The notes under the pieces were generated by a model, which had not been told where the DNA came from, searched no databases, and saw nothing but the letters and a program-made list of their open reading frames with translations. The position numbers and the translations under genes are program-made. Positions 27,501-34,376 of a DNA stretch of 64,000 nt are shown in pieces. Origin of the DNA: Nostoc sp. FACHB-892 (lineage in GTDB: Bacteria > Cyanobacteriota > Cyanobacteriia > Cyanobacteriales > Nostocaceae). The stretch spans positions 1 to 64,000 of the forward strand of contig NZ_JACJTR010000018.1 in NCBI RefSeq assembly GCF_014698795.1. The letters are read 5' to 3'. How positions within the stretch are numbered: position 1 is the stretch's first letter; each line of letters opens with the position of its first letter.

Positions 27501-27612
27501 GGGAATGAGCGAGCGAGCAGAACGGATTGGCGCACACCTGGCAATTCAAAGCCAACCTGGGCAAGGAACAGAAATTATTGTCACTGTCAATCGGGAGCGA
27601 GAATCATCATGA
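21598..27612 (+). CDS. Ser/Thr kinase - AAA ATPase - GAF - PAS - histidine kinase
   Basis: 2004 residues. Residues about 15-280 are a Hanks-type kinase: HKDINPGNIVLN catalytic loop near 138, DFG near 160, and GTLAYLSPEQTGRMN. Residues about 305-600 hold a large ATPase with Walker A (SGYAGVGKSALVQEL near 353) and IFLDDLQWIDSA. A long helical TPR-like region reaches about 1330, then a GAF domain (about 1340-1505). Two PAS domains follow (about 1520-1640 and 1675-1795). HisKA_3 (EERNRMAREIHDSLAQAFTG near 1797, phospho-His in IHDS) and a HATPase (GQEALTNAIKYANA, DDGQGFG) end it. This is the known cyanobacterial trifunctional sensor type. It overlaps the downstream regulator by 4 bases, so the two form a phosphorelay pair. 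Signal unknown. A short repeat-derived stretch seems inserted in GAF (FSEGDAMRTQ). Confidence 0.93.
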   Translation: MPDHTPCSMIALPGIAIQNKIYESSNSLVYRGIRDDGVGIVAKILKLDYPSPQELTRYRQEYKITCSLNLEGVIKAYSQQDYQRTLVIILEDFGGESLEQWMHKRPDIFCPMPLSTFLGLAIAICDILGRIHAANIIHKDINPGNIVLNLDTGVVKIIDFGIATQFKRTNPTFKSPHVLEGTLAYLSPEQTGRMNRLLDYRTDLYSLGVTFYELLTGHLPFPTTDILELVHCHIAKVPVPPHELNATIPKAVSDIVLKLMAKNAEDRYQSAWGIKADLEIGLHQFAQTDKIDGIQLGLQDVSDRFQIPQKLYGREAEIETLLAAFDRVAETGNEELRVKNQENSQFQVEMMLVSGYAGVGKSALVQELYKPITAKRGYFVSGKFDQFQRNIPYSAIADALQKLVQQLLGEPEEQVQQWRSRLLTALGTNGQIIIDIIPEVELIIGKQPPVSEVGATETQNRFNLIFQKFVRVFCSSHPLVIFLDDLQWIDSATLKLIELMLLDEQTQFLFLIGAYRDNEVNPTHPLMLTLLRLRKQGAVLQEIILAPLTLLPLNQLIAETLHQNADTVCSLAELVLRKTEGNPFFVGEFLRMLHSENLLTFDAQHLCWQWNIADIQAQDITDNVVDLLLIQLNKLPENTQQILQLAACIGAEFNLNTLAIVCEQSPKAISLDLLVAIQAGLIQPISELDENLLVQEYKFLHDRVQQAAYALIDESQKLGVHLQIGHNLLEKTSPQQLAERLFEIVDQLNYGTELISEQSQRNEIAKLNLQAGQKALAATAYEAAFKYFNAGLKLLDVESWQRKYDLTLVLHSEAAEAAYLSGHFDQMERLVEEVLNRAKTSLDKVKAYDSRIQAWLSQGDPKEALKTGLEVLQLLGISLVEAPSQLDVQAGLKETALQLAGREIEDLIDLPEMTEPVPLAAIHILVSTVGAAFNVSPPLMVLIVCKMVNLSIANGNAIWSILGYAAYGMMLCGVVQDIELGYRFGKLSLNLAKRLSSKKVNCKALLMVNFHIIHWKAHLKETFPALADAYQSGIESGEFEFAGYCAFSLCYCPFFAGQELTELEQQTAIYRKATNQIRRETVSTWLAMLQQTILNLRGQSENPSRLVGCIYDEEQALAQAIAVKDGTSLHYFYLNKLILYYLFGDYEQAAKTATLAEQYLSAATALVSVPPFHFYDSLIFLSLFADASNSEKAAWLNRVNANQEKMQKWANHAPMNFLHKFQLVEAEKARVLGQFFEAEEFYEQAILGAKENEYLQEEALSYELAAKHYLARGRERFAQLYMKEAHYCYERWGATAKAKDLETRYPQFFPQSLNLALTQVHTTAGTTSNTSHIAFDLATVIRAFHTISREIELDQLLNSLMQILIENAGAQTGCLILENAGEWAIEAACELNDGANLCTTQVLQSVSIVNRLPESIIHYVIRTHESVILNDATREGNFINEPYIQQNQTKSLLCLPLLNQSKLVGVLYLENQLATGAFTPERFSEGDAMRTQLLNLLSTQAAIAIENAKLYSKLRTSESQMAQFLEAIPVGIGIVDAAGRPYYANQRGIQLMGRGIDPSVPPNQIAEVYQFYVTETNQIYPTERLPAIRALSGERTKIDDVDIRQNNATIPIEVWGTPVFDEQGNVVYGIVAFQDITERKKAERLLADYNRTLEQQVAARTAALQQSEAELRHREQELRVITNALPVCITYVDANQRYRFANRTYEEWFHRSPGEILGKHVCENLGEASYQVVQPYINQALAGQITTYEAEIPCVFGKKYISNSLIPDFDDNGQVKGYYGLIADISDRRRAEETSILEERNRMAREIHDSLAQAFTGILLHVGSVTQMLVDDSGSAQIYLERLEKIDELARTGLAEARRSVVALRPQLLEENTLQSALHRLVTQMRSTTKTTLIYESKGIIYSLPTEVENHLLRIGQEALTNAIKYANASIILVELVYEDTQCLLHIKDDGQGFGVGSLSSLGGFGLLGMSERAERIGAHLAIQSQPGQGTEIIVTVNRERESS

Positions 27613-28238
27613 GTCAATCCACTAAAATTCGGGTTCTGATTGTTGACGATCACTCCCTCGTTACAGAAGGATTGGCAAACATCATTAACTATGATCCAGA
27701 AATGACAGTGGTTGCTCAAGCAGAGGACGGACAACAGGCGATCGACCGTTATCGTGAACATCAGCCTGATGTCACCCTCATGGATTTACGAATGCCGAGA
27801 ATGGCAGGGGTTGAAGCCATTACTGCGATTTGTGCTGAATTTAAGTCAGCTCGAATTATTGTGCTAACCACATACGATGGTGACGAAGATATTTATCGAG
27901 GATTGCGAGCAGGTGCTCAGGGCTATCTGCTTAAAGATGCAAAACCAAATGAACTTTTGAATGCGATCCGCATCGTTCATAATGGTCAGCAGTATGTTTC
28001 TCCGACCGTGGGAAGAAAATTGGTAGAACGGATGAACAACCCAGTACTCAGTGAGCGAGAGCTAGAAGTGCTCCGTTTAATGGCGCAGGGATTGAGTAAT
28101 CAAGACATTGGAACTGCTCTAAATATTGGTGAAAGCACTGTTAAATCGCATGTGACTCGTATTTTGAGCAAGCTGGGAGTTAGCGATCGCACCCAAGCCG
28201 TCATTGTTGCTGTTAAACGTGGGCTTGTTAATTTATAG
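27609..28238 (+). CDS. NarL/LuxR-type response regulator
   Basis: 209 residues. Receiver domain 1-125: IVDDHSLVTEG (acidic pair), DVTLMDLRMPRMAGVEA with the phospho-acceptor Asp near 56, VLTTYDGD, and YLLKDAKP with the conserved Lys. LuxR-type helix-turn-helix at about 145-205: LSERELEVLRLMAQGLSNQD then STVKSHVTRILSKLGV. It starts inside the stop of the sensor gene (ATGA overlap), so it is translationally coupled and is the cognate partner of the HisKA_3 kinase. Targets are unknown; the neighbouring enzyme island is one candidate by position only. Confidence 0.95.
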   Translation: MSQSTKIRVLIVDDHSLVTEGLANIINYDPEMTVVAQAEDGQQAIDRYREHQPDVTLMDLRMPRMAGVEAITAICAEFKSARIIVLTTYDGDEDIYRGLRAGAQGYLLKDAKPNELLNAIRIVHNGQQYVSPTVGRKLVERMNNPVLSERELEVLRLMAQGLSNQDIGTALNIGESTVKSHVTRILSKLGVSDRTQAVIVAVKRGLVNL

Positions 28239-28257
28239 GTTTCACTTTAGTCGAGGC

Positions 28258-28282
28258 TTGGATTCCGACTTTAGTCGGAGTC
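28258..28282 (+). terminator. Hairpin after the response-regulator gene
   Basis: GATTCCGACT and AGTCGGAGTC (28261-28282) form a 10-pair stem with one G-U pair and a 2-base nominal loop (really 4 or more). It lies about 20 bases after the stop. No U-run follows, so termination strength is doubtful. Confidence 0.4.
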
Positions 28283-28443
28283 AATCTACTACTTTTGATG
28301 GATTACTTCATCCATCCTTATGTTGTGCCAAATTATGGACTTTCAGTGGATGACATGTAAAAGTAAATTACCTATATTGACTTCATGCAAACGCTAACAG
28401 CAATTTAGTTGCAGGGTTTAAGTTTGCTTGACAGGTCTGAAAG

Positions 28444-29001
28444 ATGGCTGACGATCGCAAGCATCATTCCTTGTTTGTCCCGCCTTTAATTCAGGATCAC
28501 ATTCAAGGTGTGCTAAGTGCCAGTGTTGTACTCATCATGTATGGAGATTATGAATGTTTTCAAAGTGCAAACGCCTATCGGTTGATTAAAGCCGCTCAAC
28601 AGCAGTTAAGTCATTCTTTGGCGAAGAATGATGTGTGTTTTATCTTTCGTCATTTTCCCCAGAAACAGATTCATCCTCATGCTCAACGGGCAGCAGAAGC
28701 AGCGGAAGCAGCAGCAATGCAAGGTCAGTTTTGGCAGATGCATGAGATGCTCTTTATCTATCAACAAGCGTTAGAAAACGGATACCTTGTGGAATATGCG
28801 AATCGTCTGGGACTTGACATTCCTCGGTTTTTGCAAGATTTATCCAAAGGAGTTTATATCGATCACATCATTGCAGACATTCAAGGTGGATATCGAAGTG
28901 GGGTAGAAGCTGCACCAGCTTTGTTTGTTAATGAGATTCGTTATCGCGAACGTTGGACTATTGAGCAATTGATAGTAGCCATTGTGGCAGCAATTAACTA
29001 A
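28444..29001 (+). CDS. DsbA/thioredoxin-4-like protein lacking the CxxC motif
   Basis: 185 residues. The fold pattern of DsbA-like proteins used next to NhaA antiporters is clear: YGDYECFQSANAYRLI at the active-site position, FRHFPQKQIHPHAQRAAEAA, FWQMHEMLF, LGLDIPRFLQDL, and GVEAAPALFVNE at the cis-Pro loop. But the usual CPYC is CFQS, leaving only the first Cys. There is no signal peptide, so it is cytoplasmic. It may act as a monothiol binding protein, a glutathione-type enzyme or a non-redox chaperone. It lies 205 bases after the regulator gene, same strand, and may be read with it. Confidence 0.8.
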   Translation: MADDRKHHSLFVPPLIQDHIQGVLSASVVLIMYGDYECFQSANAYRLIKAAQQQLSHSLAKNDVCFIFRHFPQKQIHPHAQRAAEAAEAAAMQGQFWQMHEMLFIYQQALENGYLVEYANRLGLDIPRFLQDLSKGVYIDHIIADIQGGYRSGVEAAPALFVNEIRYRERWTIEQLIVAIVAAIN

Positions 29002-29385
29002 CGTTTTTGATGTTTATCCCAACAAAGGTTTTCATGAGGAGCGCTTCATGACTTTAACTTCAAATCAGATGGATTAGAGGTATTAGTTCAATTCATCCCA
29101 ACCTTTGGTACACCGAAGCTAAATTCACTTGAATGCTGAAAGTCTAGGAGGACACACATCACCGAAGAGGCAAAGGGGAAGGGGGCAGGGAGCAGGGGGA
29201 GCAAGCCCTTTCCTTTGGTGCGGAGCGTAGCGGAACATAGGTATGTTCGTGGAGCGTTTCGTAGAAAAGCCCCGCCCTTCTAGGGCGTTCATCTGGGGTG
29301 GAGTACAAGCTCTGTCTCAGATCGTCTCCCTTGCTCCCTGCTCCCCTGCCTCTTTTGACAATTTCCTGCTGCTTTCCTCCAATAC
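29002..29385. other. Intergenic repeats
   Basis: No gene. Contains a purine-rich run GGGGCAGGGAGCAGGGGG near 29175 and a Nostoc-type palindromic repeat (CGGAGCGTAGCGGAACATA then GGTATGTTCGTGGAGCGTTT, 29220-29262). The next 118 bases are the leader described separately. Confidence 0.5.
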
Positions 29386-29502
29386 CGAACGATTAAATCA
29401 CGTTTTAACTCAAAGAACTTGAGTGGTCTAAATTGAGCGATCGCACAAGAATAAAAAGTAACGAATCTAAACAGCAAATCCACCAATTTAAAGGAGAACA
29501 AG
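29386..29502 (+). promoter_or_regulatory. Conserved leader A, copy 1, with dyad ACTCAA-N5-TTGAGT
   Basis: Dyad at 29408-29424, then GTGGTCTAAATTGAGCGATCGC, ending in TTTAAAGGAGAACAAG before ATG 29503. The first base of the dyad is 95 bases from the ATG. The same arrangement occurs before 35176 (95 bases) and 40709 (94 bases). The dyad is the best operator candidate in the window. Confidence 0.75.
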
Positions 29503-29970
29503 ATGAGTAGCAATTCTGTAACTAGTCAAGACATGAAACTCGAAGTTGTGGTGATACCCGTTGCCGATGTTGATCGCTCCAAAGACTTTTACAAAACGTT
29601 GGGATGGCGACTCGATGCTGACTTTCCTGGCGAGAATGGTTTCCGAGTCGTGCAATTTACCCCGCCTGGATCGCAAGCATCAATCATCTTTGGGAAAGGA
29701 GTGTCGTTAGCCGAGCCAGGCTCAGTTCAAGGCTTGTATCTCATCGTTTACGACATCGAAGCAGCCCGTGCCGAACTTGTTGAGCGGGGTGTGGAGGTAA
29801 GTGAAGTGTTCCACGACATCGGCGGGATCTTCCACCATGCAGGAACTGAGGGACGAGTACCAGGTCCCGATCCAAAGCGTGGCGATTATGCTTCCTATGC
29901 CTCGTTCAGTGATCCTGACGGCAATGGTTGGATACTCCAAGAGGTCAGGGTGCGGCTTCCCGGACGGTAA
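29503..29970 (+). CDS. VOC (glyoxalase/dioxygenase) superfamily protein, paralog 1
   Basis: 155 residues with two beta-alpha-beta-beta-beta modules. The first begins KLEVVVIPVADVDRSKDFYK then LGWRLDAD; the second runs from LYLIVYDIEAARAELVERGV to SFSDPDGNGWILQEV. This is the vicinal-oxygen-chelate fold shared by glyoxalase I, ring-cleaving dioxygenases and antibiotic-binding proteins; the terminal Glu (LQEV) is a usual metal ligand. It is closely related to the N-terminal domain of the gene at 40709, and both carry leader A and begin MSSN. AAAGGAG precedes the start. Substrate unknown; detoxification of an electrophile is plausible. Confidence 0.85.
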   Translation: MSSNSVTSQDMKLEVVVIPVADVDRSKDFYKTLGWRLDADFPGENGFRVVQFTPPGSQASIIFGKGVSLAEPGSVQGLYLIVYDIEAARAELVERGVEVSEVFHDIGGIFHHAGTEGRVPGPDPKRGDYASYASFSDPDGNGWILQEVRVRLPGR

Positions 29971-30154
29971 TGGAACATCGATCGCTTAAGAACAGAAGCG
30001 AAGTTCACGACAGAGGTTTATGAAGGAAATAGGTGGAGAAGTAGAGGAATGAAGGAGTTATTTATCATCCCCTCTACTCCCTTACCCCTCTACCACTTCC
30101 GCTATCAATGCAATGTAGTACCATACTAACCAACAAGTTTTGGAGGATTTACAG

Positions 30155-31096
30155 ATGAAGATTTTTGTTGCCGGGGCAACAGGAGCGATCGGTCGCCCGT
30201 TACTCGACCAATTACTTGCCAAAGGACACAACGTTGTCGCGCTGACCCGCTCCCAAGAAAGAGCAGAGTCATTAACGGCACAGGGAATCGAACCAGCGAT
30301 CGCAGATGTATTCGATGCAGATTCAGTTAAAGCAGCGATCGCCCAGGCTCAACCGGAGGTGGTGATTGAACAACTCACCGCCTTACCCAAAACTTACAGC
30401 CGCGAATCAATGAGTGCAGCAGGGCCTCTGAATACGCGCATTCGATTAGAAGGCGGAGCCAATGTGCTGGCGGCAGCGCAGGCAGCAGGGGTGCGCCGTT
30501 ACCTGAGACAGTCGGTCGCCTTCTGGGGAATTCCTGGTGCTGGATTGGCAGATGAGGAAACACCGTTATCGCTTGATGCCTCCCCCGCCGTTGCCGCAGA
30601 TGCTCACCTCGTAACTGAGATTGAACACCGTTTATTGGAAACATCCAATCTCCAAGGAATTGCCTTACGCTATGGTTTCTTCTACGGATCCGGCACCTGG
30701 TTCAATCCTGATGGTGATGTAGGGCAACAGGTGCGGCAGCAACAGTTTCCAATTGTTGGAAATGGTGATGGCGTTTGGTCGTGGTTACACATTGAGGATG
30801 CAGCGATCGCAACAGTTGCAGCCGCAGAGCAGGGCAACAGGGGCGTTTATCTGATTGTGGATGATCAGCCTTTAGCGGTGCGCGATTGGCTGCCTGCGTT
30901 TGCTCAATCGCTGAATGCTCCACCCCCGCCGCGAGTATCCGTTGAAGATGCTCTCAAACTGGAGGGGGGTGCAGACATTGTTTACTACCAAACTCAAATG
31001 CGAGGCGCATCGAATGCCAAAGCAAAACGCGAACTAAATTTTCAGCCTCGACCGTTGGAATGGATGGTTAATACCGTTGCGGCTCATGCCAGTTAA
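30155..31096 (+). CDS. NAD(P)-dependent epimerase/dehydratase-like protein
   Basis: 313 residues from the ATG at 30155, set by GGAGG 8 bases upstream; the TTG at 30140 would overlap that site. Rossmann start MKIFVAGATGAIGRPLLDQL (GxxGxxG). A 'TRIRLEGGANVLAAAQAAGV' helix and 'ALRYGFFYGSGTWF' strand follow, typical of atypical/extended SDRs acting as epimerases or reductases on NAD(P)H. The classical YxxxK is not evident. It is followed 20 bases later by a small membrane protein, suggesting one transcript. Substrate unknown. Confidence 0.82.
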   Translation: MKIFVAGATGAIGRPLLDQLLAKGHNVVALTRSQERAESLTAQGIEPAIADVFDADSVKAAIAQAQPEVVIEQLTALPKTYSRESMSAAGPLNTRIRLEGGANVLAAAQAAGVRRYLRQSVAFWGIPGAGLADEETPLSLDASPAVAADAHLVTEIEHRLLETSNLQGIALRYGFFYGSGTWFNPDGDVGQQVRQQQFPIVGNGDGVWSWLHIEDAAIATVAAAEQGNRGVYLIVDDQPLAVRDWLPAFAQSLNAPPPPRVSVEDALKLEGGADIVYYQTQMRGASNAKAKRELNFQPRPLEWMVNTVAAHAS

Positions 31097-31116
31097 CAAG
31101 TTAAAGGAAAAGTAAG

Positions 31117-31524
31117 ATGAAGATTGCTCAGTATGGAACAGCGATCGTCGTTATGCATGTAATCGTTCATGGACTGCACGGCTTCGCGCATAACGAAATC
31201 CCAGTTTCCCTTTCTCTACTTCAGGGTTTGTTTGTAGGTGTTGTGGTGATATTAGCTCCCATTATTGCAGCCGGTTTACTCTGGACACCGTTCTACCGCA
31301 TCGGTAGCTGGCTCTTGCTAGGTTCAATGGCAGGCTCACTCCTTTCTGCAATCTACAATCATCACTTGGTCATTAGCCCAGATCATGTTTCTCAAGTGTC
31401 CTTTGAAGGGTTTGGCTTGCTTTTCCAAGTCACCGCTTACCTGATGTTAATTGTCGATGGATTGGGATGTTGGATTAGTGGATTAGCGTTGAGAACAATT
31501 CAGTCACCAGAGAAGGCAATATGA
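31117..31524 (+). CDS. Small four-helix membrane protein, unknown
   Basis: 135 residues with about four hydrophobic helices (for example GLFVGVVVILAPIIAAGLLW and LLFQVTAYLMLIVDG). His residues cluster near the first helix (HVIVHGLHGFAHNE) and in IYNHHLVISPDH. AAAGGAAA lies before the ATG, and the gene follows the epimerase-like gene by 20 bases. Not recognised. Similar small membrane proteins accompany SDR genes in some bacteria, but I cannot support a function. Confidence 0.7.
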   Translation: MKIAQYGTAIVVMHVIVHGLHGFAHNEIPVSLSLLQGLFVGVVVILAPIIAAGLLWTPFYRIGSWLLLGSMAGSLLSAIYNHHLVISPDHVSQVSFEGFGLLFQVTAYLMLIVDGLGCWISGLALRTIQSPEKAI

Positions 31525-31615
31525 TTTCCTCTCAACGGTTTTAACCACTCTCGTCCCCTACTGTTCCGGTTTGCATACCTCTGTGAAAATGCCATGAGTG
31601 AAAAACACGCCTGAA

Positions 31616-31698
31616 CGAGGGTAAGTTCTCATGTTTTCACAATTTAACTCAACAACCATAGACTCATCACGAGAAAACTAGAAGGAAAGGAGGAATTC
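31616..31698 (+). promoter_or_regulatory. Leader B, copy 1
   Basis: GAGGGTAAGTTCTC, then TGTTTTCACAA and AACTCAACAAC, upstream of the FMN reductase. A close copy (GAGAGTAAGTTCTC, TTTTTTCACAA, AACTCAACAAC) lies at 33349-33434 before the NAD-binding protein gene. The spacing from GTAAG to the ATG is 78 and 82 bases. It may be a common promoter/operator, different from leader A. Confidence 0.55.
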
Positions 31699-32283
31699 AT
31701 GATTACTGCCAAAATTCTCGCTTTTGCTGGGAGTGCTCGCCAAGATTCTGTCAACAAAAAACTGGCGAAAATTGCCGTTGAAGGAGCTAAAGCCGTAGGT
31801 GCAGAAGTGTCCTACCTGGATTTTCGCGATCTGCCCTTACCGCTCTATGATGAAGATTTGGAGGAGGCTGAGGGACTGCCAGAGAATGCCCTCAAGCTCA
31901 AGGCCCTCATGAAAGCGCATCAGGGATTCCTCATTGCCTGCCCAGAATATAACAGTTCGATCACCCCACTGCTGAAAAATGCGATCGATTGGGCATCGCG
32001 TCCTGAACCGGACGAACCTTCATTGGTGTGTTTCAAAGAAAAAGTTGCGGTGTTAATGAGTGCTTCCCCTGGGAATTTGGGAGGCTTGCGAGGATTAACT
32101 CATGTCCGTTCCATTCTTGGCAACATTGGAGTTCTGGTATTGCCAGATCAGCAGGCAATTGGCAACGCTTATCAAGCGTTTGATGAGAATGGCAATTTGA
32201 AGGATGAAGCCCAACAGACAAGTATCCTGCAACTTGGCAGCAAACTCGCAACAGTGACTGCCAAACTCAATCTTTCTGTCTAA
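31699..32283 (+). CDS. NADPH-dependent FMN reductase family protein
   Basis: 194 residues, flavodoxin-like fold. AFAGSARQDSVNKKLAKIA is the phosphate-binding start of NADPH:FMN reductases/azoreductases. Residues about 70-95 have FLIACPEYNSSITPLLKNAI with the PEYN(S/G)S flavin loop, and SASPGNLGGLRGLTHVRSIL follows. Such enzymes transfer two electrons from NADPH through FMN to quinones, azo dyes, chromate or flavin. An AAGGAGG-type site lies before the ATG. Neighbouring oxidoreductases suggest quinone or nitro-compound detoxification; this is inference. Confidence 0.9.
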   Translation: MITAKILAFAGSARQDSVNKKLAKIAVEGAKAVGAEVSYLDFRDLPLPLYDEDLEEAEGLPENALKLKALMKAHQGFLIACPEYNSSITPLLKNAIDWASRPEPDEPSLVCFKEKVAVLMSASPGNLGGLRGLTHVRSILGNIGVLVLPDQQAIGNAYQAFDENGNLKDEAQQTSILQLGSKLATVTAKLNLSV

Positions 32284-32472
32284 ACAAAGTAGAGCATTTC
32301 AACATTCAGTGATTTAGACGGTAAAAGTGTGGCTTCCCAGGTTCACACCACTGTGGCTCTTGGTTAAAAAGAAACCTGCTACTTGCCTGAGCAGCATGGT
32401 TTCATCGCAACTTGACTGCGTCTGGGTATGAAAAAGTTTGACCAGTAATTTCAACAACCTTGGAGAACAATT

Positions 32473-32757
32473 ATGACTCAAGTAAAACATCCTGCTGATC
32501 CAACCCCTCCAACCCTGGAAGGGAAACTGGCTCTGTTGCGGAAATTAAGGGATGAATTAGGCAGCGGTGATACCATTCGTCGCCTCTTTTTTGGCGACCT
32601 GGAACCTATTGCCCTTCAACCTGGAGGAGCGAACACGGTCGTTCATCTTTACAACAAAGCTGATGATGTCACGATTGCCTATTGTTCTTCCTACGATGTA
32701 TTTCTGGCTGCCCGTCCGGGACGAGTCACCGAATTCGACCCCGCCGAAATCAAATAG
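32473..32757 (+). CDS. Hypothetical protein (94 residues)
   Basis: Residues 12-40 (PTLEGKLALLRKLRDELGSG) are helical, followed by beta-rich LEPIALQPGGANTVVHLYNK and a Cys (AYCSSYDVF). No known family. GGAGAA lies 8 bases before the ATG. The DUF2721 gene follows by 38 bases, same strand, so they may be co-transcribed. Confidence 0.6.
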   Translation: MTQVKHPADPTPPTLEGKLALLRKLRDELGSGDTIRRLFFGDLEPIALQPGGANTVVHLYNKADDVTIAYCSSYDVFLAARPGRVTEFDPAEIK

Positions 32758-32795
32758 AGATATGGTTAACGCCTTATCTAAGGGAGCGTGGCATT

Positions 32796-33308
32796 ATGTC
32801 GTCAATTGAGGAAGTGACAAAGACAATTGACCTGATCATTGCGCCTGTCGTCATGATCACGGCTTGTGCCATCGTGGTAAATGGGTTGATTGTCCGGTAC
32901 GGTTCCCTTGGCGATCGCCTACGTACCGTCAACCACGAACTGAGCGACTTGCAGGAGTCCGATCTGGCTCACAATCAAAACAAAGCTCAGAGGTTACAAG
33001 AACTTGAATCCCTGCTGAGGGATCTGCTGAGACACCATCATTTCGTGCATGATGCTCTTGTTCTTACTTATACTTCCATCCTAGTCTTTATGCTGGATAT
33101 GCTGGTCATTGCTATAGCAGTCGCCATTAATGCCAATTGGCTATCACAGATGGCACTGATAGTCTTTCTCGGCGGAGTTGCCGTTCTTTTTGGGGGCATA
33201 GTTTTGATTGCTTACGAGCTTCGCACATCTCACTATTCCATTCAATTAGAGGTGCATCGTATTTGTCGCCTGTGCCGCCACCAACACACCAAACTGGCAG
33301 GAAATTGA
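32796..33308 (+). CDS. DUF2721 family membrane protein
   Basis: 170 residues from the ATG at 32796, chosen over a longer frame because AAGGGAG precedes it and the conserved domain begins right there. TKTIDLIIAPVVMITACAIV then NGLIVRYGSLGDRLR is the DUF2721 pattern (membrane helix, then R-D-R loop). A charged coiled segment (about 45-75) and two more helices (about 80-135) follow. Function unknown; the fold resembles small ion-channel-like or stress membrane proteins only loosely. Confidence 0.78.
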   Translation: MSSIEEVTKTIDLIIAPVVMITACAIVVNGLIVRYGSLGDRLRTVNHELSDLQESDLAHNQNKAQRLQELESLLRDLLRHHHFVHDALVLTYTSILVFMLDMLVIAIAVAINANWLSQMALIVFLGGVAVLFGGIVLIAYELRTSHYSIQLEVHRICRLCRHQHTKLAGN

Positions 33309-33348
33309 GCTAGGAGCAAAATATTGGCAAAGACCTACGCATTCAATC

Positions 33349-33434
33349 GAGAGTAAGTTCTCGTTTTTTCACAACTCACTGCGGATGGCTCAAAACTCAA
33401 CAACTCTGTTCTTTAAATTATCAGAGGTTTTGTC
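33349..33434 (+). promoter_or_regulatory. Leader B, copy 2
   Basis: Partner of 31616-31698. GAGAGTAAGTTCTC and the CACAACTC... AACTCAACAAC stretch are shared, while the rest has diverged. Confidence 0.55.
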
Positions 33435-34184
33435 ATGAAAATTGTTGTCATTGGTGGCAATGGACTGATCGGTAAGAAGCTTGTCAGTAGGCTACGTGAG
33501 CGCGGACATGAAACGGTGGCAGCGTCCCCTTCTTCAGGTGTCAATGCCGTTACAGGTGAGGGACTAGCTGAGGTGTTAGTGGGCACCCAAGTTGTTGTCG
33601 ATGTGACGAATTCACCCTCCTTTGAGGATGCGGCGGTGTTGGAGTTCTTCGAGAAGTCATCCCGAAACCTGCTTGCGGCGGAAGCAAACGTGGGTGTGGC
33701 TCATCACGTTGTGGTGTCAATAGTCGGTGCCGATCGCATCCCTGATAGCGGCTATATGCGTGCGAAAGTCGCTCAGGAAAAGTTGATCCAGTCCGCAGGA
33801 ATACCCTATACTATCGTTCGCGCTACGCAGTTCTTTGAGTTCATCGAGACGATCATTGCTCAATTTCCCACGGATGGGCAAACAGTTCATTTGCCCCCTG
33901 CCTTTATCCAGCCCATCCTGTCAGATGACGTTGCAGATGCGCTGGTCGATATCACACTGGGAGCGCCAGTCAACGGCATTATCGATTTAGCGGGTCCAGA
34001 TCGGTTTCATTTTGAGGAAATCATCCGCCAATTCCTGAGTGTAACTCACGACTCACGTCAGGTAGTTGTAGACAGCCACGCCCGTTACTTTGGTGCAGCG
34101 TTGAACGATCAGCTCGTTCCACAGGGCAACTCGCTCATTGGCTCGACCCGTTTCGAGGACTGGCTCAACCGCTCTATCGCTTAA
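33435..34184 (+). CDS. NAD(P)-binding atypical SDR (NmrA-like)
   Basis: 249 residues. MKIVVIGGNGLIGKKLVSRL is the GxxGxxG dinucleotide loop; VVSIVGADRIPDSGYMRAKV and IPYTIVRATQFFEF are the usual strands of the NmrA/NAD(P)H-binding group of atypical SDRs, with a YMRAK in place of YxxxK. Members reduce quinones or act as redox sensors. It carries leader B like the FMN reductase, so the two may respond to the same signal. Substrate unknown. Confidence 0.83.
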   Translation: MKIVVIGGNGLIGKKLVSRLRERGHETVAASPSSGVNAVTGEGLAEVLVGTQVVVDVTNSPSFEDAAVLEFFEKSSRNLLAAEANVGVAHHVVVSIVGADRIPDSGYMRAKVAQEKLIQSAGIPYTIVRATQFFEFIETIIAQFPTDGQTVHLPPAFIQPILSDDVADALVDITLGAPVNGIIDLAGPDRFHFEEIIRQFLSVTHDSRQVVVDSHARYFGAALNDQLVPQGNSLIGSTRFEDWLNRSIA

Positions 34185-34376
34185 AGATCAGCAATGAGAA
34201 TTCAATGCTGACATCGGTTGAGTTGAGGACACAAAGCCCAGCATCCCGCAACTGCTAAGTTTTGCAAAGCTCAACTCAACCTACATATGTCTAATCCGCG
34301 ATCGGCTTGATTCAGCATGAGGGCACATCATACGAATTTATATCTACCAGTTTGTATTCACGCAAGGAGAACGGAA

